NCBI GenBank assembly: GCA_947492925.1
Contig: CANLOQ010000004.1
Span: forward strand, 62,001-126,000
Reading direction: 5' to 3'
DNA: 64,000 nt
From: an uncultured Sulfitobacter sp.
Lineage (GTDB): Bacteria; Pseudomonadota; Alphaproteobacteria; Rhodobacterales; Rhodobacteraceae
Below, piece after piece: positions 61,737 through 64,000 of this stretch (position 1 is the stretch's first letter; each line of letters starts with the position of its first letter). The position numbers and the translations under genes were made by a program. The notes beneath the pieces were generated by a model. The model was not told the DNA's origin, did not search any database, and saw only the letters and a program-made list of their open reading frames with translations.

Positions 61737-62614
61737 TAGTGCACCCTCCGCTCGATAAATTTGAACTGGAAGATCGTGAGCGCCCCCACGATGGCCAGTA
61801 GCACGACGGATTGCGCGGCGGAGGAGCCGAGGTCCTGACCCACAAAGCCGTCAGCATAAACCTTGTAGACAAGGATCGTGGTCGACTGCTGCGGCCCGCC
61901 GCTGGTGATCGTGTGAATGACTCCGAAGGTTTCAAAAAACGCGTAGACGATGTTCACGACCAGCAGAAAGAACGTGGTAGGCGACAGCATCGGAAAGACG
62001 ATCGTCCGAAACCGCGTCCAGAATCGCGCACCGTCAATGGCGGCGGCCTCGATCACTGATTTTGGGATGGCTTGCAGACCCGCAAGAAAGAACAAAAAGT
62101 TGTAGCTGATCCGCCCCCAGGCGGAAGCCACAACGACAAGGCCCATTGCTTCTTCTCCGTTCAGCACGTGGTTCCAGTCATAGCCAAGAACGCCCAGATA
62201 CCACGTCACAACGCCCACCCGCGTATTGAACATGAAAAGCCAAAGCACACCGGCGACCGCCGGGGCCACGGCATAGGGCCAGATCAGCAGCGTGCGGTAA
62301 ACGCCCGAGCCCTTGATAAGTCTGTCGGCCAGCACGGCGAGATAAAGCGCCACCCCCATCGACACGAGCGTAACAAGGATCGAGAAGATCGCTGTCGTGG
62401 CAAAAGACGCCAGATAATAGGAATTTGAAAACAGGAAGGCGAAGTTGCCCAGCCCCACCCATTGCATCGAAAGTCCGAACGGGTCGGGGATGAACAACGA
62501 CTGATAGATCGCCTGCCCCGCCGGATAGAAAAAGAACACCGCCGTGATGACGATCTGCGGCAAAACTAGCAGCAGCGGCAACCAGATGCCTTTAAAAGTG
62601 ACGCGTTTTTCCAT
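61733..62614 (-). CDS. ugpA: Glycerol-3-phosphate ABC transporter permease UgpA
   Basis: A 293-aa permease with six helices. The EAA motif is [24 protein letters not shown]. The N-terminus [21 protein letters not shown] is typical of UgpA; the start at 62614 is preferred over an upstream ATG in the hairpin. It lies 39 bases after ugpB, with an intergenic hairpin. Confidence 0.92.
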   Translation of the reverse strand: MEKRVTFKGIWLPLLLVLPQIVITAVFFFYPAGQAIYQSLFIPDPFGLSMQWVGLGNFAFLFSNSYYLASFATTAIFSILVTLVSMGVALYLAVLADRLIKGSGVYRTLLIWPYAVAPAVAGVLWLFMFNTRVGVVTWYLGVLGYDWNHVLNGEEAMGLVVVASAWGRISYNFLFFLAGLQAIPKSVIEAAAIDGARFWTRFRTIVFPMLSPTTFFLLVVNIVYAFFETFGVIHTITSGGPQQSTTILVYKVYADGFVGQDLGSSAAQSVVLLAIVGALTIFQFKFIERRVHY

Positions 62615-62623
62615 GAAAATGCG

Positions 62624-62645
62624 CCCCGACCTCAAGGCCGGGGCA
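62624..62645 (-). terminator. Hairpin between ugpB and ugpA
   Basis: On the minus strand GCCCCGGCC / GGTCGGGGC with one mismatch and loop TTGA, followed by GCATTTTC. A partial terminator or mRNA stabiliser after the binding-protein gene, allowing more UgpB than permease. Confidence 0.6.
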
Positions 62646-62653
62646 CCTCTTTA

Positions 62654-63961
62654 TCAGCGGTTTGCTTGCTCAAAACGGCGCAGCAGCGCATCGCCCCGCT
62701 CTTTGGCGCTGTCCATCGCTTCTTGCGCGGACTTGTCACCGGACCAGACGGCCTCAAGCTCCTCGTCGATGATACCACGGATCTGGTCAAACGATCCCAG
62801 ACGCAGGCCTTTGGAGTTGTCCGTGGGCGCGTTGGCCGTCATCTGGATCACCGCGATGTCCGTACCTGGGTTGGCTTCGTAGAACCCCTGCTCACGCGTC
62901 AGGTCTGCAGCGGCCTGCGTGATCGGCAGATAGCCTGTGTCCTGATGCCATTTCGCCTGAATTTCGGGCGAGGACAGGAAGTTAAGGAACGCCGCAACGC
63001 CTTTGTATTCCTCCTCCGTCTGACCTTCCATCACCCACAAGGATGCGCCACCAATGATAGTGTTCTGGGGTTCATCCGCAACGGCCTTCCAATAAGGCAG
63101 TGGACGCACGTCAAAATCAAATTCCGCTTCGGCCTTGATGCCCGCATAGCCCGCTGAGCTTTCGGTAAAGAGCGCGCATTCGCCTGCGCGGAAGTTTGCA
63201 CCGCCCTCGTTGCGGCGACCGGCATAGATGAACTTGCCATCCTGCGCCCATTCGCCCATCGCACCGATATGCGCGACCTGCGCCTCACCGTTCAGGGCCA
63301 ATTCGGTATCCACGCCGCCAAAACCATTGGCTTGCGTGGCAAACGGCACATCGTGATAGGCCGACAGGTTCTCAAGATGGATCCAGCTTTGCCATGCGGT
63401 TGTCATCGGACAGGTGCTGCCTGCCTCCTTGAGCTGGCCCAGAACATCGCCCACCTGCTCCCATGTGGACAGATCGACATCGGGGTTGATACCTGCCTCG
63501 CTCAGCGCATCGCGGTTGACCCAAAGCACGGGCGTGGATGAGTTGAACGGCAAGGACAGCATGTTGCCATCGCTTGAGGTGTAATAGCCTTTGACCGACC
63601 CGATATAGGCGTCCTGATCAAACTCTGCGCCGGCGTCTGCCATCACCTCATAGACGGGCTTTACCGCCCCCTTGGCCGACATCATCGTGGCTGTGCCCAC
63701 TTCGAACACCATCAGGATGTCAGGCTGCTCGCCTGCGCGGAAGGCGGCGATGCCTGCGTTAAGGGTTTCAGAGTAGTTGCCCTTGTGCGTCGCCACGACG
63801 GTGTAGTCGGACTGCGAGCCGTTGAATGTCTCGACCTGCTCGGCGACCAGCTCTCCCAGACGGCCCGTGAAAGCGTGCCAGAATTCAATCTCGGTCTGCG
63901 CGAAAGCGGGCGCTGCAAAGGCAAGCGTAGAGGCTCCCGCGAAAAGGAAATTCTTTACCAT
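62654..63961 (-). CDS. ugpB: Glycerol-3-phosphate periplasmic binding protein
   Basis: A 435-aa secreted protein (signal MVKNFLFAGASTLAFAAPAFAQ). Matches UgpB: EFWHAFTGRLGELV, THKGNYSETLNAGIAAFRAGEQPDIL, EVGTATMMSAKGAVKPVYEV, PFNSSTPVLWVNRD, IIGGASLWVM, KWHQDTGYLPITQAA, LTREQGFYE and LRLGSFDQIRGIIDEELE. SD GGGAGGA is 8 bases before ATG at 63961; about 40 bases to the window edge show no promoter. Binds glycerol-3-phosphate or glycerophosphocholine. Confidence 0.95.
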   Translation of the reverse strand: MVKNFLFAGASTLAFAAPAFAQTEIEFWHAFTGRLGELVAEQVETFNGSQSDYTVVATHKGNYSETLNAGIAAFRAGEQPDILMVFEVGTATMMSAKGAVKPVYEVMADAGAEFDQDAYIGSVKGYYTSSDGNMLSLPFNSSTPVLWVNRDALSEAGINPDVDLSTWEQVGDVLGQLKEAGSTCPMTTAWQSWIHLENLSAYHDVPFATQANGFGGVDTELALNGEAQVAHIGAMGEWAQDGKFIYAGRRNEGGANFRAGECALFTESSAGYAGIKAEAEFDFDVRPLPYWKAVADEPQNTIIGGASLWVMEGQTEEEYKGVAAFLNFLSSPEIQAKWHQDTGYLPITQAAADLTREQGFYEANPGTDIAVIQMTANAPTDNSKGLRLGSFDQIRGIIDEELEAVWSGDKSAQEAMDSAKERGDALLRRFEQANR

Positions 63962-64000
63962 TGATGTGATCCTCCCAGATCTGATGTGATGTTACAGGGG

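Noticed and set aside
1-64000. tRNA, rRNA, CRISPR, IS element, phage or integrase genes
   Set aside because: None seen in reading the window; no cloverleaf-like CCA ends, direct-repeat arrays or transposase motifs were found. A dedicated scan would be more sensitive.

Overview
The window looks like a chromosomal segment of a Rhodobacterales (Roseobacter-group) alphaproteobacterium. The evidence is the high-GC codon use, the density of TRAP and ABC substrate-uptake systems (TAXI-type, DctPQM-type, Ugp-type, Fe3+ binding protein), ectoine hydrolase genes doeA/doeB, an Entner-Doudoroff edd-eda pair, and many tightly packed ATGA-coupled catabolic operons. I see no rRNA, tRNA, CRISPR, insertion sequence or phage gene. 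The genus cannot be fixed from the sequence alone.

Layout. (1) 1-3.9 kb: the end of a DMT/EamA permease, then ectoine catabolism (doeA-doeB on the minus strand, a class III aminotransferase divergent on plus). (2) 4.1-15.7 kb: a lipid and storage-polymer block. It holds a self-sufficient CYP102-type P450-reductase fusion, two phasins, a DUF445 membrane protein, an alpha/beta hydrolase, a wax ester synthase/diacylglycerol acyltransferase, a MaoC hydratase, a PHA synthase that resembles the class II (medium-chain) enzymes of Pseudomonas, and a matching medium-chain PHA depolymerase. (3) 15.8-25.6 kb: a TAXI-TRAP transporter with an acyl-CoA ligase and a ThDP enzyme behind a promoter with a perfect 11-bp inverted repeat, then a cytoplasmic molybdopterin S/N-oxide reductase divergent from a LysR regulator. 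(4) 25.6-31.6 kb: DUF1445 protein plus DctPQM TRAP transporter, then a GNAT/polysaccharide-deacetylase-like pair and a small secreted protein. (5) 31.7-40.6 kb: a MarR-controlled Rieske dioxygenase cluster (reductase, alpha, beta, CoA ligase, SDR) converging on a thiolase-like/DUF35-SDR/cyclase operon in which the thiolase-like protein lacks the usual catalytic Cys and His. (6) 40.8-45.5 kb: eda, edd, an SDR and an aldehyde dehydrogenase. (7) 45.6-57.5 kb: a GntR-controlled divergent cluster containing a tautomerase-SnoaL fusion, HyuA/HyuB, an isochorismatase-like hydrolase without its Cys, an isocitrate-lyase/PEP-mutase-family lyase, a flavoprotein and an amidohydrolase on one side, and LeuC/LeuD-like isomerase subunits on the other. 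(8) 57.5-64 kb: gap, an iron-binding periplasmic protein, and ugpBAEC (glycerol-3-phosphate uptake) running in from the right edge.

How the parts fit. Region 2 reads as a fatty-acid hydroxylation and storage island: MaoC supplies (R)-3-hydroxyacyl-CoA, PhaC polymerises it, PhaZ mobilises it, phasins coat the granules and WS/DGAT makes neutral lipid in parallel. Region 7 is the best candidate for an undescribed pathway. ATP-dependent ring opening (HyuAB), amide hydrolysis, hydration of a maleate-type diacid (LeuCD-like) and C-C cleavage (lyase with a KRCGH loop) would form a route from a cyclic imide or lactam, or a substituted maleate, to pyruvate plus a small acid. This is inferred from family membership and operon structure only. 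A shared LacI/GntR-like palindrome ahead of edd and gap suggests common control of sugar catabolism across 15 kb.
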